Notes under the pieces: generated by a model
Told to the model about the DNA's origin: nothing
Databases searched by the model: none
Seen by the model: the letters and a program-made list of their open reading frames with translations, nothing else
Made by a program: the position numbers and the translations under genes
Shown: in pieces, positions 32,701-43,821 of the stretch
Layout: each line of letters begins with the position of its first letter
Numbering within the stretch: position 1 is the first letter of the stretch
Assembly (NCBI GenBank): GCA_963971285.1
Contig: OZ020259.1
Span: forward strand, 7,936,001 to 8,000,000
DNA: 64,000 nucleotides
DNA from: Astropecten irregularis
Taxonomy: Eukaryota > Echinodermata > Asteroidea > Paxillosida > Astropectinidae
Reading direction: 5' to 3'

Positions 32701-35626
32701 TTCCACCAACTTGGGCAACGATTTTGTGGAGTGTCTGCTTAACACATAGTCATCTGTATTAATATGCATGTCCAAAAGGATTATGCACAAGTTAATCAAG
32801 TCAAACATAGTCAATGCACAATGTTGACCTGCTCATAATGGTCGTAAGAGATACTTGAAAATTGTGATTACCTTAACTGTCAAGTGAATGTGTATGAGTA
32901 ATTAACAATATGATTAACCTGCCTGTTTTTTTTCATTTTGTTCTATGAATTGAATTGAATCTTAGCGTCAGGCTGGTGAGGATATGAGCTTACTAGATCC
33001 AACCATCAAGGAGGAGTTTCACAGTCGTCTTGTTGAAGGTGATACGTGTAACCATGGCGCTGTTACCGTGGCACTTCTACCCTCTCTCAATCAATTATCT
33101 GCAATTCAGCAAATAGGAGAGCTAGAACCAGAAGTGGCTACACAGGTAGGTTCCAATTGGCTGATTGGCTATGTATTACCATGGAGATGCACGTAGGTCA
33201 TTCTATGCATCAGTGGCACAATATGTATGGTTATATGATTTTTAGGATTTGAAGCTTTGCATGGTAGGAGTAACGTAAGAAAGGAAGGTTTTCTTAGACA
33301 CTATGTAACTCTTTTCTAGTTGTGTGGATCTGAAAAGAACTGGCTGGAAGGTCAAGACAACTTCTCACCGGTTCTTTTCACAATCACACAACTAGACAAG
33401 GAGCATGGACAATGACAAAATAAGAGTTCTCAACTCCGACTACATCTCAGGTCTGACTTCAGAAATTGATGGAGCAGACCTCAGGGAACATTTTTAGGTA
33501 CTTTGTGGCATCAAATTGTGGTACCACTTTTGTGTGATATCCCAAAAATTATTGTAATATTTAAAAAAAAAAAAAAAATTAATAAATAAATATTCAACAA
33601 ATGGGTTCACGGGTAACTTCACGCTCTTGCTTCTGACTTATTTTGTTTAAATTTTATTTCTCTGTGAATGGATTATGAATAATATAATCACATAATCATT
33701 CACCAAAATTCATATCAAGGACTTGGTAGGAGGTCAACATATATATGACCCCCCTTTGTTTCAGTTGCAATGTGGGAAAGTAAATCTTGTTTTTGTTAGT
33801 TCCTCAAATGATATCACATTTTCTCAAATGTGATACCTTAATTTTGAAGCCACATACTACCTAGCAAAGCTGTTAATGATATAAACTTCCATTTTATGAA
33901 GTGAACCTTAGATGTAGTGGGTGTTGAGCTAACACCCGAATAAGAGGTTAGAATAGTCTCTCTGCAAACCCTTCCTTTCTGATATGATTTTTATTGTTAT
34001 TGCCGTGTTGATACCAATGTTTCCATAAAAGCATTCTAGGCACTGTAGCTTGAAAGTCTGAAGAAACCTTTACAGAATGATGAGAAGATGTACAGTTTTT
34101 AGAGGTGGGAGGAAAACACTAGTGTGTTAAACACATGGAATCATATAGGGACTGAAAAGCCAACCCACTTGTGGATCCAGTCATTCTGAAACTCGGGCCA
34201 CCACTCCACCAGAGGTAAAGGGTCAGGACAGACCCACTCTGTCAACCTCCAACCTGACCTTCAACATTTCAAACCACCTTGTCTGACTCTTTTCAAACTA
34301 GAGAATTCTAACCCAGGGGTAAATTCACCCCATGTAGCCAATGGTAAAGACAATTCCATCTTACTGATACCTTCACTCAGACAGCTATTTAGCAGCTTTT
34401 TGACAACAGCGTGCAGTGCTTAATGAGGGCTGGAATGGGAGACTTTTGACTAACCATTGTTAATCTCAAGAGGGCGCGCTTCATCAGACTCGGGAAAGTG
34501 TGTTGAGTTTGTTGTCATTGCTTTTTTGCACGAATATTCATCATAAACACAACCGGCTGTGCATGAAGATTGCCTGGTTTTATGTACAAATTGTACATAC
34601 TATGCAGTGCCCGGTTGTGGGCCAGGGGAGGACATGGGTTCACCAAGAACAAACAAAATTATGCAGAATCTGTGGAGATTGGTCATCAAAAGGGCGAGTT
34701 ACAAACGATCATGGTGGCCCACGGCAAACAGCATATTGTTTTGTGCACGAAGTTGATAACTTTCGCAAGTGAAACCTAGCACATTATTCCTCGCCAAACA
34801 TATGAATTTCACCTCACTTTGTATTTTCAGGCATTATAATTGGGGTGGGTGGCAATGTGAAGGTAAAGGTTAATTGTAAATGTCATGAATTTAATGTTCA
34901 CAGCATTTTCCTGCGTCTTTTGGAGAGTTTTTTTTCAAATCGCCGAATCGCCGTACTTAAAGTGTTTTCAGGAGACTGATTGTTTGCTGCCCTCTATCGA
35001 CAGCCCCTCCAAAAGTCTCCCATTAGGATTTTACATGTACATTTAGGTCATAGAAACTGGCAGTAGCCAAACTAGTAGCCCACCCACTCTCTCCCTCAAG
35101 CCAAACAAAAGACATTGAAAGGCCTTTATCATATTTCCAGTGTCAAGGTGGGATTGATATTCATTTCAAACTGATAATAAAACTTTGTTTTTGGGTTATT
35201 AGTGAGTGTTGGTTATTTTTGCTTTAGATATAAGTTACATTTCTTTTAGGGAAAAATTTTGTCGGCGTTTTTACGATCTGGTAAAATAAGGGCGTTTGTT
35301 TTCAACATGGATGTTCACCAAAAATGTGGGTAACAATGTTGGAGTTTTCAAAATTGTTGCACGCAATTTTGATGAATGTCCATGTTGAAAAAAAAGAACC
35401 TTATTTTGCTGGATTGTCAAAATGCTGACGATTTGTTGGACTTCTTCCTTTTGTCCTTCAACATGATTAAGTAAGAATGCTGTCTTTTATTGTTTGTTGT
35501 CAGTGTTTGAGGAAGTGCATTGATGGATGCCTGAGGATCTTTCCTGTTGTCAGTCAGTGCCTAACCAAAGCAACACAACGGAAAGCGCTCAAAAACAGAC
35601 CCGACTCCAAGAAGGATGAGGTATGA
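23775..35626 (+). CDS. EXOSC6: Exosome complex component MTR3 (EXOSC6), seven exons, 282 aa
   Basis: The exons are 23775-23861, 24876-24933, 28097-28350, 31351-31411, 32228-32313, 32966-33145 and 35504-35626 (stop TGA). All introns are GT..AG, phases are consistent (0,1,0,1,0,0), and the sum is 283 codons. The protein starts [13 protein letters not shown], like known MTR3. It then has [20 protein letters not shown] and CAVYGPHE, the RNase PH fold entry. [25 protein letters not shown] and [20 protein letters not shown] follow. The C-terminal domain has [14 protein letters not shown] and [15 protein letters not shown]. Length matches the family (human about 272 aa). MTR3 is a catalytically inactive ring subunit of the 3'-5' RNA exosome in nucleus and cytoplasm, pairing with RRP43-like partners. 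The 58-nt second exon was placed from phase and alignment to the family. Introns hold many repeats. Confidence 0.93.
23948..23965 (+). repeat. G18 homopolymer in EXOSC6 intron 1
   Basis: An uninterrupted G run follows GCAT. Similar G runs occur near 10105, 21141, 21238 and 22828, always in repeat-derived DNA except here. Confidence 0.6.
25000..25345. repeat. Partial TTGACCTGGGTTGAAAT-rich repeat ending GTGAAAAGGCC
   Basis: The region is built from GGGTTGA/TCAACCC words and ends near 25337 with GCGTGAAAAGGCC, the same end as the MITE at 30110-30813. It appears to be a diverged or left-truncated relative. Confidence 0.45.
25690..25950 (+). repeat. Possible LINE 3' end with (TGAA)n tail
   Basis: The sequence ends AAATAAATGAATGAATGAAG at about 25922-25942. 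A short (TGAA)n tail after an A-rich 3' end is usual for non-LTR elements. An inverted ATAGCTCCATGG pair occurs near 25708-25741. No reverse transcriptase is visible. Confidence 0.3.
26355..27009. mobile_element. hAT-like element carrying three tandem palindromes
   Basis: It starts CAGGGCTCGAAAT and ends ATTTCGAGCCCTG-like (AAATTCGAGCCCTG), a common hAT terminus. Flanking GTACATAT and GTAAATTT are only partly alike, so the target duplication is decayed or absent. It lies in EXOSC6 intron 2. Most of the interior is the 141-bp palindromic array. Confidence 0.6.
26588..26975. repeat. Three tandem copies of a 141-bp unit, each a near-perfect palindrome
   Basis: Units begin with ATTTCACGAAACTTTACGCAG at 26588, 26729 and 26870. 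Within a unit, TTTACGCAGTTGCGTAAGTC pairs with its inverse about 40 bp later, around the centre CACAAATTACGTGG. The third copy has a changed centre (AAATTTCATGGCTT). Linkers read GGTCTAGTAAAATGCTTCAG. Confidence 0.9.
28370..29147. repeat. Inverted-repeat region in EXOSC6 intron 3
   Basis: CATCTGATGAACCAAGATTTCCCATGGTGACTG (from 28629) is found inverted at about 28848-28882. Flanking parts (CGAACGAT near 28575 and its inverse near 28937) also pair. Arms are roughly 130-170 bp with mismatches. It is probably a foldback MITE; ends are not certain. Confidence 0.55.
29152..29831. mobile_element. TTAA-flanked element with AGGGATCCTGCAGTG termini
   Basis: The left end AGGGATCCTGCAGTG and right end CATTGCAGAGACCCT are inverted with two or three mismatches. 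TTAA flanks them at 29148-29151 and 29832-29835. It lies in EXOSC6 intron 3. ORFs inside have no recognisable domain. piggyBac or Kolobok type. Confidence 0.6.
30110..30813. mobile_element. MITE with AGGCCTTTTCACAC termini and CGACCCGTGTTGA words
   Basis: It starts AAGGCCTTTTCACAC and ends GTGTGAAAAGGCCT, with ATA at each flank. The interior has many copies of CGACACGTGTTGA and CGACCCGTGTTGA in both orientations. It lies in EXOSC6 intron 3. It is non-coding. Confidence 0.65.
30880..30945. repeat. (ACATGT)n and (CA)n simple repeat
   Basis: GTACATGTACATGTACATGT runs into GTATACACACACACA. ACATGTAC words are common elsewhere in the window (38510, 57000, 61610, 61670). Confidence 0.8.
31590..32180 (+). 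repeat. Minisatellite of about 70 bp, roughly eight copies, in EXOSC6 intron 4
   Basis: The unit contains GACTGGACTTGTCTAGAGTC, then ACTTTGCTAACAGATTACTCAG and TCCAACTCAAGTCACTGCCAG. Copies recur at about 65-75 bp spacing with mild divergence from 31610 to 32175. It ends about 50 bp before exon 5 (32228), so it fills most of the intron. Confidence 0.85.
33245..33410. repeat. Degenerate copy of the 5.7-kb palindrome family in EXOSC6 intron 6
   Basis: TTTGAAGCTTTGCATGGTAGGAG matches 5715-5737. TCTGAAAAGAACTGG and its inverse CCGGTTCTTTTCA form the arms. The copy is shorter and less symmetrical than the one at 5695-5996. Confidence 0.6.
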
Positions 35627-35764
35627 TGAAATGTAAGAATAGACAGGACTTGGAACATCATCCTACAAATGAAGACTGCAGCGTGATGGTGTCAACAACA
35701 GGTGAAATTGATAATTTTGTACTTTAATTTTATGAAGTTTATAAATTTGTTGACACAGACCTAT

Positions 35765-36335
35765 GTAGAGTACATGCGAGGTACATGTGAAGTACATGTG
35801 AGGTACATGTGAGGCACATGACAGGCACATGTCAGGCCATAGAGTTATATAAAAACACAGAGTAGTGTGCACTATGCGCGTGATACACTCAACCATGGCC
35901 AGCGCCATTGTCTAAGAAAACCAAACAAGGGCTTGTTTAATTTTTGTGTGTACATATTTGTACACTGGTTCTTGCACGCAGCACTAGACTATGCATAAAA
36001 TACGGGATAGTGCATGCATTTCAGCGAGTAACATCAGGGTACGGTATTTTGACGCTACTACGCCTGTGAAGTTATACCAAGATGGCGGCTGCACATCCAA
36101 GCCAGAGTGCAGACAATGTGCACATTGAATACGAAGCACGCACTCTAGTTTCTTATTTAACTCTATGTGCCAGGCACATGTCAGGCACATGGCAGGTACA
36201 TGTGAAGTACATGTACGCATACTGTACATGTGCTGCACATGTGAAGTACCATGTATGTGACGTACAAGTACATGTACAGTGTACATGCGCTGCTCATGTG
36301 AAGTAGCATGCATGTGAAGTACAAGTACATGGACA
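35765..36335. repeat. GTACATGTGA-type tandem repeats downstream of EXOSC6
   Basis: Units of about 10-12 bp (GTACATGTGAG, GGCACATGTCA, GTACATGTGAA) are arrayed at 35770-35838 and again at 36165-36330. The two blocks flank about 330 bp of unrelated sequence. Confidence 0.65.
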
Positions 36336-36621
36336 TGGGTCAAGATAAGTTCTTCCTTTAATTATTATATCAGGATAAAGCAACATTGATAAGATAAACA
36401 CCATAGTACCCAACCATATTATAAACACTATCAATTTAACCAAATACAGGATTTTTGGCAAAACTTTGGAAAATTAGCTGGGAATCCATTGTACGTACAC
36501 AAGACACGGATTGTGAGAAATGTCGGGGGATTTTTTTTGTTTTGTTACACAATTAATTGTATCCTTATGATGAATGGATAGAAACATATGGCATGGGCAT
36601 ACATGTATGTTGTATGTAAGC

Positions 36622-36978
36622 TAAGGTGACCAGACGTCCCCGATTTCACAGTGCCGTCCCCGATGAAAAATTGTCCCCGAATATGTCCCTGATTCGACGA
36701 AATGCCCCCCGGAAATTCTAATTGTCCTAACTAAAAAAAAGAACACAATGCTGTGCTGACTGCTGAAGAAGATCCATTCTTCAGAGAAGTATGCGAAGAC
36801 AACCTAATAAGACATGTAATTATGTAACCCACTCATGTCAACTGGACAAGATGTCCATAGATGCCACCATTTTGCATGTAGGTACCAACTGGATTCAAAT
36901 TTTTTTTTCAAAATATACCCCTCCCCCAGGACACGGATCACTGTCCCTGGATCATCTCAACAAAATATGGTCACCTTA
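36622..36978. mobile_element. 357-bp hAT-like MITE with perfect 8-bp target duplication
   Basis: The ends TAAGGTGACCA and TGGTCACCTTA are inverted. ATGTAAGC occurs at 36614-36621 and 36979-36986. The interior has repeated GTCCCCGA words and no coding content. Confidence 0.85.
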
Positions 36979-36986
36979 ATGTAAGC

Positions 36987-37560
36987 TTGATCTTTTTGTG
37001 ACTCATGCCCATGATGCCATATACATGTACATGTCCATGTATGCACCTTAGCCTTTTCCTGCTGCGTGCACAAAGCATGACTTTAGTGCCGGTATTTTTC
37101 AGATCTTGTGAAGCTTAATGATACAAATAGTAGTCCCACTTTATCAGTTGGCGGAATAAGCTACATGTATTCTCAAATTCTCTGCATTGGTGATGATGTC
37201 ATACTTTCTGTGGAAAATCAAATCTTTGTACACAATTCTTCTGCATCTTTCCTTCAAATGTTGTAGACGTAATCGCTGCGCAAATACACTATAGTTTGAG
37301 GAAACTTAACAAATGTTCATCTCTGGAAATTGATAAAATTGAAGGACATGATGGGTAGCCAATTTGAATGTTTCTGTGATGATGATTGTGTTGTATGTTG
37401 CTCTCAATGCTGGATTTTCTTTTTGTAGTTGCATCCCTTGTAATGCAGTCTTCAATAACTCAAGCTGTGTCTGACTAGTATAAACTATCTCTTCCATATG
37501 GTTTACAGCCTGTTTTCTACCAGGTTGTTCCATCTTCTTCTCTGTCAAGACAATCTTTCT
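36987..37560. other. No confident gene; weak minus-strand ORF
   Basis: A minus-strand ORF (37548-37306) encodes a Gln/Leu-rich helical segment with no recognisable domain. It sits just downstream of the first copy of the repeated fragment (37790-38030) and may belong to the same decayed unit. Confidence 0.3.
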
Positions 37561-37789
37561 GTTTTATACTTCCAATTATCGAATCATACAGACATCTGAC
37601 AGACAATGTCAAGTTCCCTGACTCCTGACGAATCCATCTCCCTTACAGTCCGTATCCCTGTGTACAGATCCTTGGTAGTCTCTATCATGTGCATTGTACA
37701 TTCCTCTCACATCAATACCACCTCCGTCTCCACAGATGTCTCGCTGGTGTGGGGCCGAGTTTCAGTCTCTTTCATTCATGCGATTGTGA

Positions 37790-38030
37790 AGGAAGTTCTT
37801 CATGATGTTGTATACTTCTTCTTTGAAATTCCGTCCTGTGTACACAGTTATTGTCCGCACACCGTGCGCTTTCTCTATATCTGTAGGCACATTGAAGCGT
37901 ATCGTTCTAATAACTTTGCTTGTTTGTGAGGTTTTTGTGGAGACTAAAAGATACCTTTGTAATGATGCTTCATCTCTATAAATATCCCCTATTGCTGCAC
38001 ATCCCACGGCGTCCAAGAGATGCTCTGGCT
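37790..38030 (-). pseudogene. Repeated unrecognised protein fragment, copy A
   Basis: The minus strand encodes RFNVPTDIEKAHGVRTITV and then YTGRNFKEEVYNIMKNFLHN. The same segment appears at 40540-40770 and 44120-44345 in the same orientation. I do not recognise the family. It is likely a coding piece of a decayed transposon or of a local tandem gene family. Confidence 0.55.
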
Positions 38031-38499
38031 TCGTCAGTATTTCGTGGTGAATATCCCCTCTGCCCTACACCGACTGATCCGATTGTGCTTATTCAGAATT
38101 ATAATGCCTGACGCACCAAAGTTGAAGTTGCGAACTATGTACACCAGTAGGTACATGTAGCACTTATGCATATGATACTTCTTGAGCTTTCTTGGCGCAG
38201 CACTGAACTCGTGCTGAAGCGGTCAGGAAAGTGTGTACTCTTTTGGGTGGCTGTGTACTACTGTCAGCATCACAGTGACTCACCAAGTCCATGTACAAGT
38301 GTCTAGTTGCCCTACTAAATACTGTAGCTCACTTATAAATTTGGAAAACTACCCGTGTAAACTACCTACAATCATAAGTAACTATAAATTGCTGTTTGCA
38401 GGCAGTAATCTATCCTATGAAAGAAGAGTGTCTAGGGCTAGACCTGCACTTGTCTGTCCACTACCATGGTCTGTGTGGGAGTGGGGGGTCTCCTATACT

Positions 38500-38545
38500 T
38501 ACTTACATGTACATGTACATATACATGTACATGTACAAGTAAGTG
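38500..38545. repeat. ACATGT simple repeat
   Basis: TACATGTACATGTACATATA and similar words form a short array of about 45 bp. Confidence 0.7.
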
Positions 38546-39319
38546 AATCCTGTGCGAACAAGCATGTAAGTAACAGTATTCAATGACCAATCTGTCATTA
38601 TTTGTTGTACAATAAAACTAAACATAAAGCAGATACTTGGTCCAAACCGCGTAGTGAAGGTTAAATTGCCGATGACTTGGATATAAAGTTAATTTGTTCA
38701 TGCAGACATTACCTTTCAATCCTCCCTTCTCGTACATGGTGATTACTCGCATAAGGCTTTGATACATCTTCTCCTCAAGTGCTGCCTTACAGTATGTGTC
38801 AGAACGCACATAAAATGTCCACTTGGATCCTGTCCAGAGCGAGAGTGTTACTAACACATGATACTTAAGAATACACCAATGATACAAACATACACATCAG
38901 ACATTCTACTTTGGCCAAGGACCTTTGCCAAAGGGTCATCCACCATTTTCCTGTGACTAATAGGTGGAAATAATGATTCCGACTTCCGGTATCAAACATT
39001 TCATGGAAAGAATTTTCATTTAAACAATACCTCATGCAGGATGGCGGAACATTTCCGTTTCCATGCTTGGTCCTGGCACGGCGTCTGTTCTTGTATCATC
39101 AGTCTACACATCTGAAGCTGTTGGATCGGGTAATGTGAAGGAAATAGATGATGTTCGGGGCAAACATTCAATCAAAGTACCCGATGAAAGTATGTTCGGC
39201 TATTTCAAGTCAAATACTACGCTTACTAATTTAACATAATGTGTATTCCATCTGTCTTTATAAACCTTTTCAAACTTATTATATGGCTCATCGATCCACG
39301 CTTTTTAACTTTCAGAAAG

Positions 39320-39450
39320 AAAATTTGACTGGAGCGGGATTCAAACCAGCGACCTTCTGAATACCGTACAGGCTCTCTACCAACTCACTCTGTTCACTTT
39401 TCCATTACTTTAATTTCAGTCAGTTTCCCTTGTGGTTATTTGATGATTAT
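39320..39450. repeat. Truncated SINE dimer: tRNA-like part (-) joined to SINE tail (+)
   Basis: TTTGACTGGAGCGGGATTCAAACC (39325 on) is the reverse strand of the SINE box-B region. After ACCAACTCACTC it switches to the plus-strand SINE tail TTCACTTTTCC...CAGTCAGTTTCCCTTGTGG, also seen at 5640-5685. It resembles the head-to-head dimer at 57 kb after internal deletion. Confidence 0.6.
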
Positions 39451-39566
39451 ATTGATTTAAGGACAAAGGTTATCAACTGTCCCGGACAAACACTGAAATT
39501 ATTTATTTACTGTCAACAAGTAATTGGATATATATTCATGATGAGCTTCATGCAGTCCGTTTTGAA

Positions 39567-39968
39567 ATGATGACGGTGAGACTTCCAGAAAACATTTTAT
39601 CTTTGAAAGTATATCTTGTTTGGGTTTACCTTGTCTCTGAAAGTCATCTCATGATGATATTTGCCAATGACATTGTGCGTATTAGCCAAATACAGCAATG
39701 CCTCTGTAGACATCCCACCATAGAACACAGAGCACCATCTTCTTTTGTATGCGTCGTTCTCTGGTTGCATTTCTTAGAGCACCTTTGTGGCCAAGAGATT
39801 GTGCTGTCTGCCAATGACGCTATACTTGAAGCCATTTGCCTGGAGATAAAGAGTCAACATGAAGCCTTTTACATGAATACCAACACTAACATCTTAGACA
39901 GTCTTAATGTAACAATCAATGGAACTGTCATTGTGCTCATTAGGCTTGTTATTTCTTTCAATCAGTAA
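39567..39968. other. ORF region with possible decayed minus-strand coding
   Basis: The plus-strand ORF has no recognisable domain. On the minus strand, one frame reads VFYGGMSTEALLYLANTHNV followed by IGKYHHEMTFRDK, which looks protein-like but is interrupted by shifts. Family not recognised. Confidence 0.3.
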
Positions 39969-40038
39969 CTAGGCAAACAATATCATATATCAAATGTTTT
40001 GATGTTGTTTTTTTTGTTTCTTCTTTGAATGATAATTG

Positions 40039-40770
40039 TTAAGATTTTCCTTCACACACCCAAACATTCACTTCACACCGGCATGTTCCGACAAGCTTGA
40101 AACATCCATGCTTGAAACAAGCCCTTTTTGTGGAGATAAAGAATTTTAAAAATGGGGGTTGGAGTTCGTGTCGTTTTATACTCATATTTTCCTCTTTGAA
40201 CACATCTGGATTAGAGAGTGTTTTGATGACCACACACAAGGGCTGATACACTGATTCCAGTGAGAACTCCTGCATCCGTGTTTGGAGCCCAGCAACAAAG
40301 TCTTTGTCCAGTTGTCGAATCTGCTTCCCTACTTCTAGATTCTTGAGGTAGATTTTCGCATGACCTGATTCACAGAGAGAAGTAGTAGAATAGTAAGAGG
40401 TGTGACCATTCTTAACTGTATTTGGTGCACTGATTTTTCTTGGGGAGAAATGCACCGGGATTTGGAATCTGGACATTTTGGCTGGAGACTGTGCAGACAG
40501 CACAGAAGTAGTCTGGACAACAAGCCATTCTAACATCATTGTGAAATACGTTCTTCATGATGTTGTATACTTCTTCTTTTAAATTCTCTCCTGTGTACAC
40601 AGTTATTTTCCGCACACTGCAAGCATGGCAAAGCGTCCACTGTCTCAACATCTGTGGGCACATTGAATCGTTTCATCAACTACTTTATACAAAGAACGTC
40701 CTCTTTCTTTGACTCCTCGAGTCTATCAAGATATTTGACAGTTTTGTTCTTTCATGCTCAACAGATCACT
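40039..40770 (-). pseudogene. Repeated unrecognised protein fragment, copy B, with adjoining 166-codon ORF
   Basis: At 40540-40770 the minus strand carries VRKITVYTGENLKEEVYNIM, like copies A and C. Downstream an open frame 40539-40039 continues for 166 codons with no recognised domain. The upstream part, including the AGTCTATCAAGATATTTGACAG region (40720 on), matches copy C at 44290-44310. Confidence 0.5.
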
Positions 40771-40919
40771 TTATAACAACAGTACAGAGCCCGTCAAATT
40801 CCAACAGTGTCTTGCTGTTGGGATTTGGCTGAATGTGTACACAAGGCCCTTCAGACCCCTTAGGGCTCAGACCAGTCTACTTGGAATTAGTACAAAGCTT
40901 ATATACACTTGTTTGAACT

Positions 40920-41125
40920 TTATATCATCACTGCCCACTTTTTTTAATGTTTTTTTTTTTTTTTTTGGCTCGGACCAAGTGTTAAATTTGTATACACTCT
41001 TCAGTCTTCACATTCTTTTCTGTGATGATCACTCTCCTTTGAGTTTTTGTTGTTGTTGTTTTTTCTTTTAGGACTTTGATCAGGTGCAAAACTTCTATAC
41101 ACTCTTCAAAATCTTTTCTATGATG
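40920..41125. repeat. Tandem duplication of about 100 bp with poly-T
   Basis: GTATACACTCTTCAGTCTTCAC...TGTGATGATCACT (40991-41025) recurs as CTATACACTCTTCAAAATC...TATGATGATCACT (41094-41131). T-rich runs precede both. Confidence 0.55.
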
Positions 41126-41174
41126 ATCACTGGCCATTTTGGGTGTGTTTGTGATTGCTAGCCAAAACAGGAGA

Positions 41175-42846
41175 AGAGAGTGATCAAGATGGACCGGCCT
41201 CACTCTCACTCGGTAGTGCTGGTGGTGGAGTCATCCTGGGCAGTGCTGGCTCGATGAAACATGAGGAAACCGTTCCCAGGGCAGAGGTTGACCCCACAGA
41301 CTGGACAGCCTCGTCTGGTTTCTTGGGCTTTCCACACTTGGTGCAGTTGTTGGTGAGGCGACACCACTTGCAAGACCGGGCAATTCTGCCTGGCCTTTTG
41401 GCTGAGTAGTGCCCTCTGGTGTTGTGTTCTGACACAGGCTTGGATTCAAAAACTTGTAGGGCAACATCCCCTTTGAAAAAAAAACAAAAAACAGATACAG
41501 GTTTATGAGTACTATGGCAAACTCAAGGACAAAGTTGCTCTGGGTCATCTTGGTTGTGGTACTGGTGGATGGGGAAGGGTGATGGGTTGTTTTCTCTTGG
41601 TCGCTGTCACTGTCAGTTGCCTCACTGCTCACATCGCCGATGTTTGGATGATGCCACTTGTAAGCCAGCCAAGCATTGACCCTGGCCGCATCCAACAAAA
41701 AGTACAGGATTGGTCGCCACCAGAACTGGGATTTTCTTGTTGATGTGTGGTATGACGGAAGCTGGTCACGACGGTCGACACCTCCAATATTTTTTGTTTA
41801 AGCCACAACATGAGGAGGAGCAGGGATGGTCTTTGCTTTGAGCCGGCCTGTAGTCCCGTCGGGGCATTTCCTCCTCACACTGTGCACTGCAGGATCTCTC
41901 CATCCTTGGTGGACAGAAGACGACAGCATCATCACTCGGCTGTCCTTCCACACCGTTGCAGTGAGCTGACCATTCTGCCTAGTGTAGAAGGTTCCTCAAG
42001 GTGTTTTGGACATCTTTGTCATCTTCTGCTGGTTGGAGTTGGTATTCCTGGAGAAGAAGTCTGTAGGGAGCCCCTTGCTGCCACTCTTCACAGCTCCTGT
42101 CAGGTACATGTAGGTGCGTTTGGCTAGCAATGACCGTGCCAGCTGCACTGAAGTGTTCAATTTATCAGTGGAGATGTATCAGATTATGCTTGGCGACGGT
42201 CATTGATATGTCGTGCATCTTGGTTGGCTGATCAGAAATTGGATGGGTGATGAAGTTCAGAAAGAACTTGGAGGCAGACTCAAGTTCACGTTAACTCTTT
42301 CATGTTGGTCAGTCGTTGCCTCTTTGCCAGGGAATTTCTTGTTGGTCCACTTCACAACCGAGATGAAGAGGGTCACAGGGAAGAACTTGAGAAAGTAATC
42401 AACTGAGTGAGTCTTCGTCCAGAAAGGTTTCCTGCCGTTGAAGCTTTTCAAGCTGACGTCTTCGAGGCACCTGGTACATCATCTGGAGCGAACTCAGCTT
42501 GGTAGGCCAATGGGGGATCTGGATCGTTGTCGGAGTCTGGGTCAACAACTTTTTTCCCCTTCTGTCTTCTTGGCTTGGACGGTCCAGCCACCTCCCTGTC
42601 ATCTCCTGTCTCCCCCTCTCCCCACTCCTGACTCCTCTCCTCCTGACTCTTCCTCCTCCGGACTCCTTCCCTTCTCCTAATGCCTCTGGGGACTTCATAA
42701 TAGCCACTTACAGCCAGGGCATCATCAACAAGAAGATCCAGAACCTCTTCTTCCTCACTAGATGAGGTTTTAGCCACCGCTCTATACTTTTTGTCAATGA
42801 TCATCCCGGCATCCTTCAGGCTGGCCCGTACGGCTGCTCGCATTCA
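41175..42846 (-). pseudogene. piggyBac-like transposase, internally deleted and frameshifted
   Basis: The N-terminal part (from ATG at 42843) is an acidic, Ser/Glu-rich region with SSSEEEEVLDLLVDDAL. A short DDE-domain entry with LKFFPVTLFISVVKWTNKKF follows at about 42400. The middle shows GAVKSGSKGLPTDFF and TATVWKD in shifting frames. The C-terminal core NIGGVDRRDQLPSYHTS and QFWWRPILYFLLDAARVNA at 41790-41650 is diagnostic of DDE_Tnp_1_7. A cysteine-rich tail CKWCRLTNNCTKCG lies at 41380-41340. Much of the catalytic core between 42250 and 42130 is missing and several shifts occur, so it is inactive. Confidence 0.8.
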
Positions 42847-43094
42847 GCCTCTCTCCTCCTACAGTATACGATCCCCAAAGCAGGATCGCTCCTCTTAGGA
42901 AGTGGAGCCTTCCTATTCTTCTTTCCGCACAGAAACACCAATTGAATCTTCAGGAATAAAGAAATATCATACTCCAAACTGTCTGGAAAAGTTTACTCAG
43001 CATAAGCTGTTGTGGTAATTTCAGTAACTGGTGGTGGTGGTGCCATATATTTGAGTTTGCAAGTAGAGGAAGAAAATTGACAGTGGAGCTGAAT

Positions 43095-43730
43095 ATTGAA
43101 GATTAAAGCTATAGTGGCTCTTGAAAAGCACATCCACAGCTGTTGTGCTGTTCACGGGATGTATTATCTGCATCGATCAGCTGCTTCTGGAGGGTTTCGC
43201 TGAAATTCACCTGAGGAAATTCAATGGCGGCCTGTGCCATAATGGCCTCGAATACAGGGTTTTTACCTAAAACACTTTTTATAATCTTGCATTTCCCATT
43301 AAAAACCTCAGCCCCATGAAAAATCGACTGTGCTAATTCTTCTTGGGAAAATACCTCTATCTGCCATCAACTTCACAACAAAATCTTTAGGGTTATGAAC
43401 CCGATCAAACACCCTATCATACGTGTTCTTGTCCATTACATGTACGTGTGTGCTAGTGTTCAGTGCACCGATGAGTACTTCCCCAATGACATGGTCAGTG
43501 ACAGCATACTTGGGCTTGGGTTGGCTTTCTCCCCTCACGGGTGCCGAGCGAAAGCCCATCTGCGCACGAAGGTCGCGGACTTCGCTCCGAAGCTCCCTTA
43601 CTTTCGAAGTCACCTCTTCCAACTTGGCTAGCACCAAGGCGAGGTCAGATGATGGAGTCGATGGCTCTGTGGTGGGCTGGATTATAGTACTGTAATCATT
43701 AGTGGAATCTATGTCACCGAATGAAGACAT
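43095..43730 (-). pseudogene. Coiled-coil protein with BEN-like domain, frameshifted
   Basis: The ORF starts at 43730 and has a coiled coil (LALVLAKLEEVTSKVRELRS, residues about 30-57). A region with NPKDFVVKLMADRGIFPRR follows, and the ORF stops at 43308. One base out of frame, the sequence continues AEVFNGKCK, then NPVFEAIMAQAAIEFPQVNF, which resembles the second half of a BEN domain (hydrophobic helix, then FP motif). Assignment to BEN is tentative. The BEN gene at 58.9-62.5 kb is much more divergent, so this is not a recent copy of it. Confidence 0.45.
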
Positions 43731-43821
43731 ATCCCACTCTGTGATGTCTGAGTTTGAGTTCAGCGCTCGGTCCGCGGGGTCCCGAGCAGGCTGAGCTGGT
43801 CCGGCGGAGTTTGTTTCTCAT

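Noticed and set aside
40039-40539. 166-codon minus-strand ORF as an intact gene
   Set aside because: No recognisable domain, and it adjoins a fragment present in three broken copies; kept only as part of the decayed unit.
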